Shown here piece by piece: positions 41,954 to 53,972 of a DNA stretch of 64,000 bases. Positions within the stretch are counted from its first letter, which is position 1. Each line of letters opens with the position of its first letter. The DNA lies in assembly GCA_943736015.1 (NCBI GenBank), contig OX031063.1, positions 46,020,672 through 46,084,671 on the forward strand, read 5' to 3'. Source of the DNA: Tridacna crocea (Eukaryota; Mollusca; Bivalvia; Cardiida; Cardiidae). The position numbers and the translations under genes are program-made. A model generated the notes under the pieces. The model had not been told where the DNA came from, ran no database searches, and saw only the letters and a list, made by a program, of their open reading frames with translations.

Positions 41954-42186
41954 GGTAACTCTTTACCAAACAATCCTGGTTATCAGGTTTAAAAAAAAAG
42001 AAACCTGTTTTGGCGGGGGGGGGGGGGGGGGGGGGGGGAGGAAAAGGCTGGTAATAGACTTTTTCACCCTTTTCCAAAAATGTTTCATACCAAATACTAA
42101 ATTAATTTCAATTTTAGAATAATATTTATACTATCGTATGCAAATGTTTTCATTTTGGGCGAGGCAGAGATTTAGTGTTTTTGATA
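41954..42186 (+). mobile_element. TTAA hairpin MITE with poly(G) in the left arm
   Basis: GTAACTCTTTACCAAACAAT to TTAGTGTTTTTGATATGG. The left hairpin arm is replaced by a 24 G run; GGCTGGTAATAGAC is left of the loop. Confidence 0.7.
42015..42038 (+). repeat. Run of 24 G
   Basis: An uninterrupted poly(G) tract lies inside a degraded TTAA MITE. The length in the assembly may be inaccurate. Confidence 0.9.
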
Positions 42187-42306
42187 TGGACTTTTAAGGT
42201 TCAAAATCAGTCAAAGGATCAATGAGGACGTTGGAATGCCTTTCGATTTGTGTCATTTCTTATGGGTATCGTGGGGGGTGGTGGTCTGACGCTGTGTTTT
42301 GCTGGT

Positions 42307-42537
42307 TTAACTCTTTACCACACAATCCCGACTTTTAACGACCCTGAGAAGGAAAAAAAAGCCTTTGAAGGCATTGTGGGAAAATGAGAAAATGCTGGTA
42401 ACCGGCGTTTTCTCCCTTTCCCACAATGTTTTTCTAGCTTTTCCAAATCAAAATTTCGATCTTTGATTCACATGTATTTTGTCGTCTGCAAATGCTTTCA
42501 ATTTGGACTAGTAAAAAATACTGTCTTTTTGGGTTAA
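42307..42537 (+). mobile_element. TTAA hairpin MITE, full length
   Basis: TTAACTCTTTACCACACAAT to CTTTTTGGGTTAA. The hairpin has AAATGCTGGTAACCGGCGTT, with two unpaired changes. Confidence 0.85.
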
Positions 42538-42570
42538 GTGTTCTTGCCTATTTTTGAAACTGATTTGACT

Positions 42571-42995
42571 GCCGGTGTAATGCAGAGAAATGACCCCCCC
42601 CCCCCTTACAAAATGACCCCCGGGTCATTTTACTACGTAGAGGAATGACCCCAGACCGTAGAAGAAGGACCCCCTCTAGCTGTAGTACAATGACCCCCTC
42701 ATGAAGAGAAAGGACCCCCGTAGAGAAATGACCCCCTTTTTTCCTTGAGGCATTGTTGTTGCTGCTGATGCTGATACTACTACTACTACCATTACAACAA
42801 CAACTACTACTATTACTACTACTACTCGTATTCTTTTAATCCATTTTTGCCTATACATTGTTGTTGCTGCTGATGCTTCTATTACTATTCCTACTACAAC
42901 TACCACCACTACTACTACAGCTGCTGCCACTGTAACTACTACTACTTCTGCTGCTACTACTACTACATCTCCTACTTCTGTTTCTTCTTCTTCTC
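42571..42995 (+). repeat. TGACCCC/TAC-rich repeat, plus-oriented copy of an inverted pair
   Basis: It starts GCCGGTGTAATGCAGAGAAA, has several TGACCCC blocks with TACGTAG, then CATTGTTGTTGCTGCTGATG and a (TAC)n array. The complement at 49540-49985 matches in the same order over at least 240 bp. Confidence 0.8.
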
Positions 42996-43222
42996 CTTTT
43001 TCTCATTTCTTAGTCTATATCATACGAAGTGTTCTACAACGATAAATACTATTTCTGTATTGAAAACTGATTATTATAATGTTGTGTATTTACAAATGCT
43101 GGGTATACAGCACTGAACATAAGTATAATTATTGACATGAACATCATTTTACGGTGCGGTACCGGTGGGATCTTGGTTGTTTTAATTGATACCGCAAAGC
43201 TTCTAGATGTTGCTTTTGCTGG

Positions 43223-43223
<1 letters not shown>

Positions 43224-43258
<35 letters not shown>

Positions 43259-43294
43259 GGGTTTGTATTGTTTTGTTTGTTTGTTTGTTTGTTT
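43224..43294 (+). repeat. (GT)n and (TTTG)n simple repeats
   Basis: (GT)n at about 43226-43250 is followed by (TTTG)n at about 43272-43292. No gene is seen here. Confidence 0.9.
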
Positions 43295-43909
43295 TTTCAA
43301 GGCTAATTGCTTGCACCCTAGGGAATTCGCATCATTTACAGCAATCTTAACGACAACCCTCATCCGGACTTTTAAAAAACTTTTGGGGTCCACATGAGTT
43401 TGTGTTAGAATTTTGTTACTAAATCAAAGTAAAATCAAGTGTATGTACATATCTGTGATTAAGATACTCCATAATTTGAAAATACATTACATCCGGTTAC
43501 CATGGTGATGGGATAATCCCGAAAACTAATCATGCATTTTTCCGTCAACGTGGGTTGAAGGAACAGTTACCGAGAAACGCTCGCTAGCGAAAAACAGACT
43601 TGTTGCCGTTGAGATTCGACCCTTTGCAGGACGAGACATACGCCAGTACCAGCCGAGTAGTTACTTAACTCTTCCCACACTAACTAAGTAACTAACTCTA
43701 GCGGGTAAATGGTCCTTTTTGGTACTTCTGTTTCAAACTTTTGGACCAGCTAGTCTAACAAAATTCATTTTAAAAGCATTGAAAACACCCTGATCAGAGG
43801 AGAGGGCTCATATACATGTAGGAACCCTCTGATTTTTGTCTACACTGTTTTCAAGTATCACAGGCGCCCTTTAAACAGGTCTGTACTGGTTTTTTTTTAT
43901 AACTTTATT

Positions 43910-43960
43910 AGCCACGTATATTGGATAGAGGAGGTCGTGGCCATCGTCCTCTATCCTTAC
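43910..43960. repeat. Hairpin with constant loop GTCGTGGCCATC, copy 1
   Basis: GCCACGTATATTGG precedes the stem GGATAGAGGA / TCCTCTATCC, a perfect 10 bp stem. The loop is GGTCGTGGCCATCG. Confidence 0.65.
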
Positions 43961-44842
43961 AACACTCAATTATTATTCATCACTCATGTTATTTTGTCTT
44001 ATCCTGCTAGCTAAGCGTATAAAACAGTCTATTTTCTCAGTTTGAAGTTTTTTTACAACATGTATGAAATACTAATTTATCAAAATTAGTGCCTTTGCGA
44101 ACAGTGCAGATCAAGATTCGAGTGTACTGCTGTATAGAGTAATTTTGGATTTCACTGTTCGCTATGATGACAATTAAATTGCAAGATAAGAATTAATCAA
44201 ATACATGAACTGTTCAGAGATCCAGATAAGGTTTTGTTGTTCAATTTTATATACAGCCTTAAATCGTAAGTTGACAATAGTTTTTAACATACTATTTTGA
44301 AGCAGTTCGAAACTGAAAGAACCTGCAGACGACAATTCTGAACTAGCTGAAATATGATTGTAAGTTATTGGTTTTATGGGGAAAAAAGTGCGGGAGAGTG
44401 TGAAATTAATCTTTATGAGCTCTTTCACCCCTTACCACAATGTTTTTCTTTTTTCATTTTATCATTTTCTCTTTTTTTTTTCCGCTGTGTTAAAAAAAGA
44501 GAAAATGGTCTGTACTGTTGAAAGAGTAAAGAGCGAATGCAAAATTTGCGGTGGCGATGCCGTGATATGTAATATGATGTTACACAGATCCTATGTTATT
44601 CAAGTAACGTACGAGTATAAGATGACGCGTCTCCAAAGGTTTCAGACTTATTTTTGATATCTTAATAACGGTTGTAAAATATTTGAATCGCATGTTTTGC
44701 AGTACAGTTTCGGCACGGTTGCGGTGCGGTTGTCAATTTAATTATGTTTGGGTCAATTTTCCATTTATGAAAGCAGACAGAACCTAGAGCCCTTAAACAC
44801 AGAATCGTATCTAAGAGTCCTAATTCTTTGTAGTAAAATTGC

Positions 44843-45225
44843 ACAGGGTCATCATTCTATGAAGAAATATGACCCTGGGTCATCATTCTACGAAGAAACA
44901 TGACCCTGGTTCAATGTTCTATGTAGAAAAAATGAGCCAGGGTCAATGTTCTATGTAGCAAAAATAACCTAGGGTCAATACTCTACGTAGAAGAATGACC
45001 CAGGGTCAATACTCTACGTAGAAAAAATAACCCGGGGTCAATATTCTACGTAGAAAAATGACCCGGGGTCAATATTCTACGTAGAAAAAAAATGACCCGG
45101 GGTCAATATTCTACGTAGAAAAATGACCCGGGGTCAATATTTTACGTAGAAAAATGACCCTAGATCAATACTCAACGTAGAAAAATGACCCTAGATCAAT
45201 ATTCGACGAAAACTAATGACCCGGG
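44843..45225. repeat. Minisatellite of about 36 bp (ATGACCC...TACGTAGAA)
   Basis: About ten copies of AATGACCCGGGGTCAATATT followed by CTACGTAGAAA occur. Both GACCCGGGGTC and CTACGTAG are palindromes, so each unit folds two ways. The same words occur in the inverted pair at 42571 and 49790. Confidence 0.9.
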
Positions 45226-46135
45226 TCTTTACCCCTAGCCTCACATTTACGAATATTGTTCCATAATATTATAGACGCAACATAAACACAGACCGGACCC
45301 GACTATTTAGCAGTTGACACAGACATTGGTTTGGCGGCTAGATGTCAATTAATTTGGTGCAAAAGACCTTAAGGGGCCCATGTGTTTTACATGTATTATA
45401 GTAATAGAAAAAAGCTCTTACATTCTGGACTCTCATCGTTCAGACAAAAAGGCTGATGGATGAAGATATCCCTACAGATTTAATCTTATATCAATTACGT
45501 ACTTATCAATTTTGAAAACTCGCATAAATGGTCCATGGTCATAGTGTGCAATTTCAAATATTTTCCGTGTTGCACGGGAAATAAACACAAGATTGGATCT
45601 GTTGCGACTTTTCCGCCTCTATTTCTCACACTGAGCTTAACAAGCTTAACTTTGTTCAAATAAACTGAATAATATACTGGTATATTATGTTTTAGATATG
45701 TACCGTCCGTTTCACATGCATGTGTCACTGATTTTTTGCCGATATTTTATTCATTTTCATTCCAATCAAATTCAAACTTACCTCAGTTATATCAGCGTTT
45801 TAGACAAACTCTATGACGAAATTTAATTAGGATCCGACATCGGATACAGAAATAACGCATAATACCCCCCCCCATCTCAAGGATTGTTACAATGGGGTAT
45901 ACTGTGTTCTCCTTTGTCCCTTCATCTAAGCGTAAAAAAGCTCACAGAATTCACATTTTCGGTCAAGGAATCAAAGTTTTTGTGTAATGATCAAATATAA
46001 AATCTGAATCAAACTTGTAACTGAAAAAAGTCGCTACAACTTGCATCAAAAGGTTCGATCCGAGGATTTTTTCAACCTACCTCACCAACCTGGGTAGTAT
46101 GGCCACTTTCTCATTTTTTCCATTCATTTGATTGA
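45226..46135. other. Stretch without recognised gene
   Basis: No coding or repeat signal is recognised between the TGACCC minisatellite and the fold-back element. Confidence 0.5.
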
Positions 46136-46786
46136 ATGTCAATACGGAATCCTGTTTCCGCCATCCACTTTTCGACCTACGAGGAACTCGAAAAGTGGAA
46201 ATTAGGCTCTCTAACTTCCACTTTTCTAGCAAAAAAGTTACCTCGAAAAGTCGAAAAGATGAAGTTTTTGACCTGACAATTGCCATAAAACTTTCCACTT
46301 TTCGACCTCACGTTTGTCTAGAAAAGTAGAAATTAGGACGCACTAACTTCCACTTTTCGCCTTAAAATGCTAGGTCGAAAAGTAGAAAAGTGGAAGTTTT
46401 TCACATGACAATTGTCAATAAAACTTCCACTTTTCGACCTAAAAAAGACAAGGTCGAAAAGTTGAAAAGTCGAAAAGTCGAAAAGTTGAAAAGTGGAAGT
46501 TAGCCTTAAAACTTCCATTTTTCTAGTTAGGACTGGTTATCACGGGATGTTTGTTTATCAGCACCGAATAATGTTGGAGCCGGTGTATGGGTAAAAATTT
46601 CTGTGTCACCTATTTTGTTCCGGTGAAGGCTAAACGTCTACCGAATAAGTATACATGTACACTGTTTAAGTCGGACGTCTATCTTTATCCGATACCGTCT
46701 ATCGGCTGAGTTTATAGTAACACAAATCTAGTCAGGAACTGCGCGTTAAGCGTGCGCCCAATTTGACATTTTCAAACCACGTTCAA

Positions 46787-47002
46787 CCCATTACGAGATG
46801 ACAAGAAATAAAAGACTGTCCAAATTTAAAGAAACTGCAGACGACATTCCAAAGTGTGTATTGAAATCTAAGTGTAATATTGAGTAGACAACATTGTGAG
46901 AGAAATAGTTTGTAAAAAGCAATTTCTCCTTTTCGAATAATGTTTTCCGAAATAATATTTTGCAAAGGTGTCAAAAACAGGAATCAAGTGGTAATGGGTT
47001 AA
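46787..47002 (-). mobile_element. TTAA hairpin MITE inside the fold-back element
   Basis: TCAACCCATTACGAGATGAC to CAAGTGGTAATGGGTTAA. The central hairpin is degraded. Confidence 0.7.
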
Positions 47003-47719
47003 AATGTATGACTTGTTAACATCTGGGTCGCTGGTTCGAACACTGGCTTGGTGTGGGCACCGGGATCCTTCATAATCTTTCCAAGGTTAATAAAAATGTC
47101 GACGTAGGCCTATCTATGATGCTGATCGGAGTCGATTATGAATTTATGTTCTCCGAACTCGATTACGGATTTCTGTCCTCGGAACTCGATATTTCCCCCA
47201 TTGTTACATTAACATCAATATGACCTCCCCGAATCTGCCGCGTTGGTATTTCGGTTGAGTAATGTCTAGTAGTATCATTTCATGATATGCAACTCGTCGC
47301 ATGAAAAGGGACAATCTCGATCTGGTCAGATTGCAGGAATTGTGCAGGCTAACCATGTTGAAAATTTTCGCCTATAGCAGGTTTTCTCAAAGTAAATCTG
47401 AATTGGATAAGATCCCTTTAAAAAAAAATGGTTTAACGGACGATCTTTCGGCAATCTATCTGAGATTTTCCAGATCGCACAGGTCGCAGCTTAGTTTTTT
47501 GACATGTCAAAAACCTAGTTTCGATCTTTTTTTGGGAATACTTTCCCTCGACCTTGTGCGACTACAGAAGACCAAGGTGCGTTCAACCGCGGATTACTTG
47601 CGATCAGCGGCGATCAAGCCACATTTTGAGATCGCAACTCAATCTTCAGGGAAGATTTTCGGTGAAATGTGTCCATTAAACTTGAAAGACTAATCAGTCT
47701 CCAAAGTATCAATTATATA

Positions 47720-47961
47720 TGGCTTGCAATATGCGAAAAAGGGCATTCCGACATTTCCATAATGGGTCGTCTCGGATCAGCCAGCGCAGATCGCACAGGC
47801 TGATCCGACACGGCACTTTAAGACCACATAAGATTTTGTGCCACAGTAGACTTGCGCTAAATTGAAAATTACATAAACGGAAAGTGTCGAACTGCGCGGC
47901 CGTATACGAAACGACACTTTAAGCAAATGTCCGAATGCCCCTTTTCGCGTGTTGCAGGCCA
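47720..47961. mobile_element. MITE with CACGCGAAAAGG inverted termini, copy 3
   Basis: The ends are TGGCTTGCAATATGCGAAAA and the complement of CGCGTGTTGCAGGCCA. It lies inside the 2.4 kb fold-back element, so it was inserted there or captured. Confidence 0.75.
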
Positions 47962-48581
47962 CATGATTTCAATACATCTAATAATGTGTACACCTTTAAA
48001 GTCTGTTCCCTGAAGGACGTAGCAATGCGATAAGGGCAGGTTTAAAATGAAAACTAGGGAGTTGCCGTATTATGGCTGACATCAGACTTATTCGGTGTAC
48101 ATTTAACCTCTACCATTCGCTCCCGCCATCTTCCTTTGACCGGTGTACATTTAAAATAATAACGCGGCCAAGTTATCCTGCGAAAATTAGTCCTAACTAG
48201 AAAAGTGGAAGTTTTAATCGGCTAACTTCCACTTTTCGACTTTTCGACTTTTCAACTTTTCGACTTTGTCTTTTCTAGGTCGAAAAGTGGAAGTTTTATT
48301 GACAATTGTCATGTGAAAAACTTCCACTTTTCTACTTTTCGACCTAGCATTTTAAGGCGAAAAGTGGAAGTTAGTGCGTCCTAATTTCTACTTTTCTAGA
48401 CAAATGTGAGGTCAAAAAGTGGAAAGTTTTATGACAATTGTCAGGTCAAAAACTTCATCTTTTCGACTTTACGAGGTAACTTTTTTGCTAGAAAAGTGGA
48501 AGTTAGTGTGCCTAATTTTTACTTTTCGGGTTCCTCGTAGGTCGAAAAGCGGATGGCGGAAACAGGATTCCGTAATGTCAA

Positions 48582-49539
48582 GGCCGGTTGCTAAGGACTG
48601 ATGAATATTCTACACTCTAGTTCAGACGGCCTAGCTTATTCATAGTAAAGGGTAAACACAACTCATTTAGGCGTATTCAATGTTGAAAAACATTGAAAAT
48701 TTGTATTTTACTGTATCTAATGAAATATTTTCTTTCAAACTATGAAAATTACTCTCTTTTGCTCCATTTTTGCGCCTTATTTGATAGAAAAATACTTTCG
48801 ATGTAGGATAGGATGTTATGCATAATATCTGACGGAGTAGAATAGAACCAGGGTGGAATAAAACGTCACGAGCGCTTATTCCTTCAGCTTTCGTACATGA
48901 ACAGAGAAGCGAGAATGAATGGAGAAATGAGAAAAGGCGATATGTGGGCAAATTCTGCGTAATTTCTTATAGTGGGGGTGAATGGAGAAATTTTTGTCCA
49001 TCAACCGATTTTTACGAAATTTCGTCACAGAGTTTGTCTAAAAGGTTTACACATTTTAAGATATGTTTCATTATGATCAGTCGAAATATACTTGAAATAT
49101 CGAGAAAAAACCAGTGACACTGGCAGGTAGTGGTAGTAGTAGTAACAGAAATAGTAGTGGTGGCAGTAGTAGCAATAGTACATGTAGAAGAAGTTTGAAG
49201 GTTGTCCAAGAACTACGTAGACTTTTGTTACATCTTTCATAGTAGTTAAGGCAGAAATAAACAATTTCGGGAGCTGTGAACATTATATCTTTTGCACAAG
49301 TTTACAAAATTTCAGCCCGGTATCTTGTCTGATTCTACAAGCTCTGGAGGTAGATAGGGTTTTCGGAAGCGGGCAGTTTATGGCGACGTCATGACGTCGT
49401 TTGTATTTTTATCACGACAAAGCTTAATGTTAGGGCTCATGCTATCAACAAAGACTCCATCAACCTCTACACACTTATATGAATGTGTACCTACTGATAG
49501 AGCACATTTTTCATATTCTGATTCCATTTCCTTATCTTA
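48582..49539. other. Stretch without recognised gene
   Basis: Only a (TAG)n-like run at 49125-49190 stands out. Confidence 0.5.
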
Positions 49540-49985
49540 ACCATCTTACTAAGCAGTAGTAGTTTTAGAAATAGTAGAAGAAGTAGTAGCATTAGCAGCA
49601 GTAGCTGTATTAGTAGAAGAAGTAGTAGAAACATCAGCAGCAACAACAATGTTAAAGCAAAAAGGGGAATAGTAGAATACGAGTAGTAGCAGTAGTTGTT
49701 GTTGTTGAGGTAATGGCGGTAGTAGCAGAAGTAATAGTAGTAGTAGTAGTATCAGCATCAGCAGCAACAACAATGCCGCAAGGAAAAAAAGGGGGTCATT
49801 TCTCTACGGGGGTCCTTTCTCTTCATGAGGGGGTCATTGTACTACAGCTTGAGGGGGTCGTTTTTCTACGGTCTGGGGTCATTTCTATACGTAGAATAAT
49901 GACCCGGGTCATTCTTCTACGTCGTAAAATGACCCGGGGGTCATTTTGTAAGGGGGTAATTTCTCTGCATTTTACCGGCCATTAC
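49540..49985 (-). repeat. TGACCCC/TAC-rich repeat, minus-oriented copy of an inverted pair
   Basis: Read on the minus strand it starts GGCCGGTAAAATGCAGAGAA and follows the block order of 42571-42995 into (TAC)n. A related (TAG)n run is at 49125-49190. The pair could be two insertions or the ends of one 7.4 kb element. Confidence 0.8.
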
Positions 49986-50037
49986 CACTGGGACTGACCG
50001 TGCGGCAGTGGATCGTTGACTTCGCGATGATTTACAT

Positions 50038-51880
50038 ACTTTTTATACGCACGAAGGGTCGTATTATGTTATACCCCCGGTCGTCCGTCCGTCCGTCCGT
50101 CTGTCCGTCCGTCCGTCCGTTAGCAATTTCTTGTGTGTGTAACTCCCCCTACAGTTGTCATCGGAATTATTTGAAACTTGTCACAATGAATCTCCATGAT
50201 GTCTAGTTGTGCACCTGGGTCTTAGAATTTTGATCGCTGTTTGCGTTCCAAAATTATCTGCCCTTGATTTCTGAAATTACCAACTTTTCACTTTGAATTT
50301 TTGTTCAGGCCATAACTTCCACACCATGAAAGGTATCAAATTGAAACAACATACACTGATAGAACACATTATGGAGAAGTGCAGTGCACATGAAACATAA
50401 CTCTGCCACTTTTATTTTTTGAGTTATTGCCCTTTGTTAATTTTCAGTTTGAATTTTTGTCGAGGCCATAACTTCAAAACTATAAAAGCTAATAACTTGC
50501 AACTTCATACACTGATAGAACACATTATGGAGAAGTACAGTGCACATTAAACATAACTCTGCCACTTTTATTTTTTGAGTTATTGCCCTTTGTTAATTTT
50601 CAGTTTGAATTTTTGTCGAGGCTATAACTTCAAAACTATAAAAGCTAATAACTTGCAACTTCATACACTGATAGAACACATTATGGAGAAGTGCAGTGCA
50701 CATAAACCATAACTCTGCCGCCGTTACTTTTTGAGTTACAGCCCTTTGTTTCATTTTCAGTTTGAATTTTTTTCCAGGCCATAACTCCCAAACTTTAAAA
50801 CTTATCATGTTGAAATTTCAAAGATTAATAGAACACATTATGAAGAAGTGCACTGCACATGAACCATAACTCTGCCATTTTTCTTTTTTAGTTATTGCCC
50901 TTTGTTAGTTTTCTCTTTGAATTTTCATCTGGGCCATAATTTCTAAAATATGAAAGCTATTAACTTAGATTTTCATACACTGATAGAACACATTATGGAG
51001 AAGTACAGTGCACATAAAACATAACTCTGCCACTTTTATTTTTTGAGTTATTGCCCTTTGTTAATTTTCAGTTTGAATTTTTGTCGAGGCCATAACTTCA
51101 AAACTATAAAAGCTAATAACTTGCAACTTCATACAGTGATAGAACACATTATGGAGAAGTGCAGTGCACACAAACCATAACTCTGCCGCCGTTACTTTTT
51201 TACTTTTTTGTTAATTTTGAATTTGATTTTCTGTCCAGGCCATAACTTCTAAACCATGAAAGCTATTAACTTGGAACTTCATACATTGATAGAACGTATT
51301 GTTGAGAAGTGCATCGCACATAAACCATAACTGTGCCACTTTTATTTTTTGAGTTATTGCCCTTTGTTTGAATTTTTGTCCAGGCCATAAATTCCAAACT
51401 ATAAAAGCTAATAACCTGCAACTTCATACACTGATAGAACCTTTTATGGAGAAGTGCAGTGCACATGAACCATAACTCTGCGGCCTTTATGTTTTTAGTT
51501 ATTGCACTTTGTTCATTTTAAGTTTGAATTTTTAATTTGTCCAGGCCATAACTCCCAAACTTTTAAAACTTATCATCTTGAAACTTCAAAGACTAATAGA
51601 ACACATTATGAAGAAGTGCACTACACATGAACCACAACTCTGCCATCCTTCTTTTCTAGATATTGCCCTTTGTTAGTTTTCTCTTTGAATTTTCATCTGG
51701 GCCATAATTTCTAAAATATAAAAGCTATGATCTTGAACCTCTCAAGACTGATAGAACACCTTGTGGAGAACAGCAATTCACGAAATTTGTAACTGTGCCA
51801 CCCTTCCTTTTTTAGCTATTGCCCTTTAATATTTTTCACATATCATGGAGATTAACTACTCTTCATTCATGGCCCTTCCG
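50038..51880 (-). mobile_element. Tandem-repeat element with GTCC microsatellite
   Basis: The end at 50043 has the hairpin ATACGCACGAAGGGTCGTAT followed by (GTCC)n with GTCTGTCC variants. About ten copies of a 156 bp monomer follow (GAGGCCATAACTTC phrases at 50461, 50617, 50774, 50929 and 51085), sharing GAGTTATTGCCCTTTG with the 31.7 kb element. The other terminus is not resolved. The strand is given so that the hairpin is 3'. Confidence 0.7.
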
Positions 51881-52913
51881 TCATTTCCGTCGTTGTTCTG
51901 ATGCATTTAGGCACACGCTTTGTTTTACATTTTGCTGTTGTTTTTACTATAAGATAACAGTATATCCGTTTCGTTTGGTTTTAGAAATATTTTTGTAGTT
52001 AAACGCACGAGGGAAAACATAGTTTTTTGAAAGAAATTTATCTCAAAGCTTACATTTTGATCGGTCGGCATGTCTTAAAGCTGAAGATCAAACCCATTAA
52101 TTGGGTGGTGGTCCGGTTTTACATAAAAAATTAGTAGGATAAGTATTAGCAGAAAACGATAGTTTTTATGTTGGTGAGCTAAGCCGAAACTAAAGAGTAC
52201 TTACCTGTCTTGATTATTTAGTGTCTGCTTTACTTATTCTTATGATGTTTCCAAAAGCCCTCTTCTGCTCACTTTTTTCTTTCAAATGAATTTATTTCCA
52301 CACACGAGAAACCAAAGGAAATAACTATTTTCAGTAGAATATAGGAATTAAAAATAAGGAACTCAAGACATTTCCTTCTTTCAAAAAATATATATATATA
52401 TATATATTTTTAAATTATTGTAAATGATGTTTTTTTCCCAAAATGCCTTTGGTGTTTAGTATGATTCAGTCTACACTGTACGGAAGAACAATTTCTTTGT
52501 ATATAGTTATATCGTGTATATATTTCCTACATTTAAATGTATGCCAACCATATCCTTTTTTCTTGCACTGTATCTGCACATATTACACACAACACATACT
52601 TACATTTCTTATACATACACCTTTCTTAAGTACTATCATGATCGGCTACATGGGAGATTTCAGAACGAGGTTTGATGTTGAAAATATGTTTCCTTTTAAA
52701 AATGGTAATAGGTAGCTTGAAGATATGTTCTTACAATCGTCGTGGACTGAACAATACTAAAAAATGTTACGATTTATTTTCACTTTTTAAGGAAAAAAAT
52801 GCTGACATTTTATGTTTACAAGAGTTCCATTTCTTTGCAGAAATTGAAACCAAAATTTATCAACATGGGAATGAAATTCCTTTTTCAGCCATGGTAATTC
52901 AAATTCTAAAGGC

Positions 52914-53672
52914 GTGGCTATTTTATTAAAAAAAGGTATAGATTTTAAGGTTTTATCGTACAAAACTGACCCTGAGGACCAATTTATTGCCCTTAAATTA
53001 CTATATAACAGCACATCAATAATACTTGCAAATGTATACGCTCCAAATATAGACAATCCAATTTTTTTTGATGATGTCTTTAATCAAATAGAATCTTTTG
53101 ATAATAACGAGAATGTTACTCTTTGTGGGGATTTTAATCTTGTTTTAGACACTTCGATTGATTATGAAAACTACAAACACTTGAACCATAATGCAAGATC
53201 AAGAAAATATCTATTGAATAAAATGAATGATAGAGATCTGATTGATCCTTTAAGACAATTGCATGGAAAAACTAGAAAATATACATGGAAGCGTTTAACA
53301 CCCTTGCAGAGAGGAAGACTCGATTTCTTTTTAATGACTCTTACTTTAATTCCCTGTCTCAGAAATTGTGATATAGACATAAGTTATAAATCTGATCATT
53401 CAATCATTTTTCTTGAACTTCAACTTTCTGAACAAAATCATGGAAAAGGATTTTGGGAGTTAAATAACTCATTGCTGAATGATAAAGCCTATGTTGATTG
53501 TATAAATAGGAAGATAGATAGTGTTATTTTACAATATTATTTACCGGGTAACAACACCGATAACGTGCTCAAAATGGAACTATCAGACATAGTTTATTAT
53601 AAATGGTTAGTTCTTTTTGGAAACATTACTTATGGAAATACGCGGAGAAACAATATCGTATTCAATTCATAA
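52914..53672 (+). pseudogene. AP-endonuclease domain of the L1/Tx1-like LINE
   Basis: The 252-codon frame carries the catalytic strings ANVYAPN, GDFNLVLD and SDHSIIF typical of APE-type LINE endonucleases. The N-terminal residues (CSYNRRGLNN, LQEFHF) are in another frame at 52672-52929. It is therefore broken. Confidence 0.85.
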
Positions 53673-53972
53673 AGCCAAAACAAAATGTCAAAGAAAAAAA
53701 AAAAAAAAAAAAAACACTGAAGATGTTCAGTTAGAACATGATTTAAATGAAACAAATAAAGATAGGTTAACTATACTACATGATCAATTGGAAAACTTGA
53801 GGCAAGAAAAACTAAATGGTTACTTAACCAGAGCCAGAGCAAATTGGGTTGAAAATGGAGAAAGAGCAACAAAATATTTCTGTAACTTGGAAAACAACAT
53901 ATAGCTTCAAAAAATATCCCTTTCCTTGTAAATGACGATGGATGTCATACTTATGATCAAAATAAAATTTTA

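Larger units (their letters stand above)
46136..48581. mobile_element. 2.43 kb fold-back element with iterated-motif terminal inverted repeats
   Basis: The element occupies 46143-48574, bounded by ATGTCAA at 46136-46142 and 48575-48581. Its ends are TACGGAATCCTG and the complement. Arms of about 390 bp (46143-46534 and 48189-48574) are highly similar and built from GGTCGAAAAGTGGAAGTT and its complement in alternation. The middle holds a TTAA MITE, another MITE and no recognisable transposase. Confidence 0.85.

Noticed and set aside
44376..44657. Cys-containing 93-codon ORF (ECKICGGDAVIC)
   Set aside because: It resembles a zinc-binding start (CKICGG), but no further domain, intron or homologue-like context supports it.
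47025..47060. tRNA-like box B (GCTGGTTCGAACACTGG)
   Set aside because: No box A at the right distance and no target duplication; at most a SINE fragment.
47301..47693. 130-codon ORF inside the fold-back element
   Set aside because: No domain or homology is recognised, the first codons are not preceded by a gene context, and codon use looks random. It could be a relic but cannot be supported.
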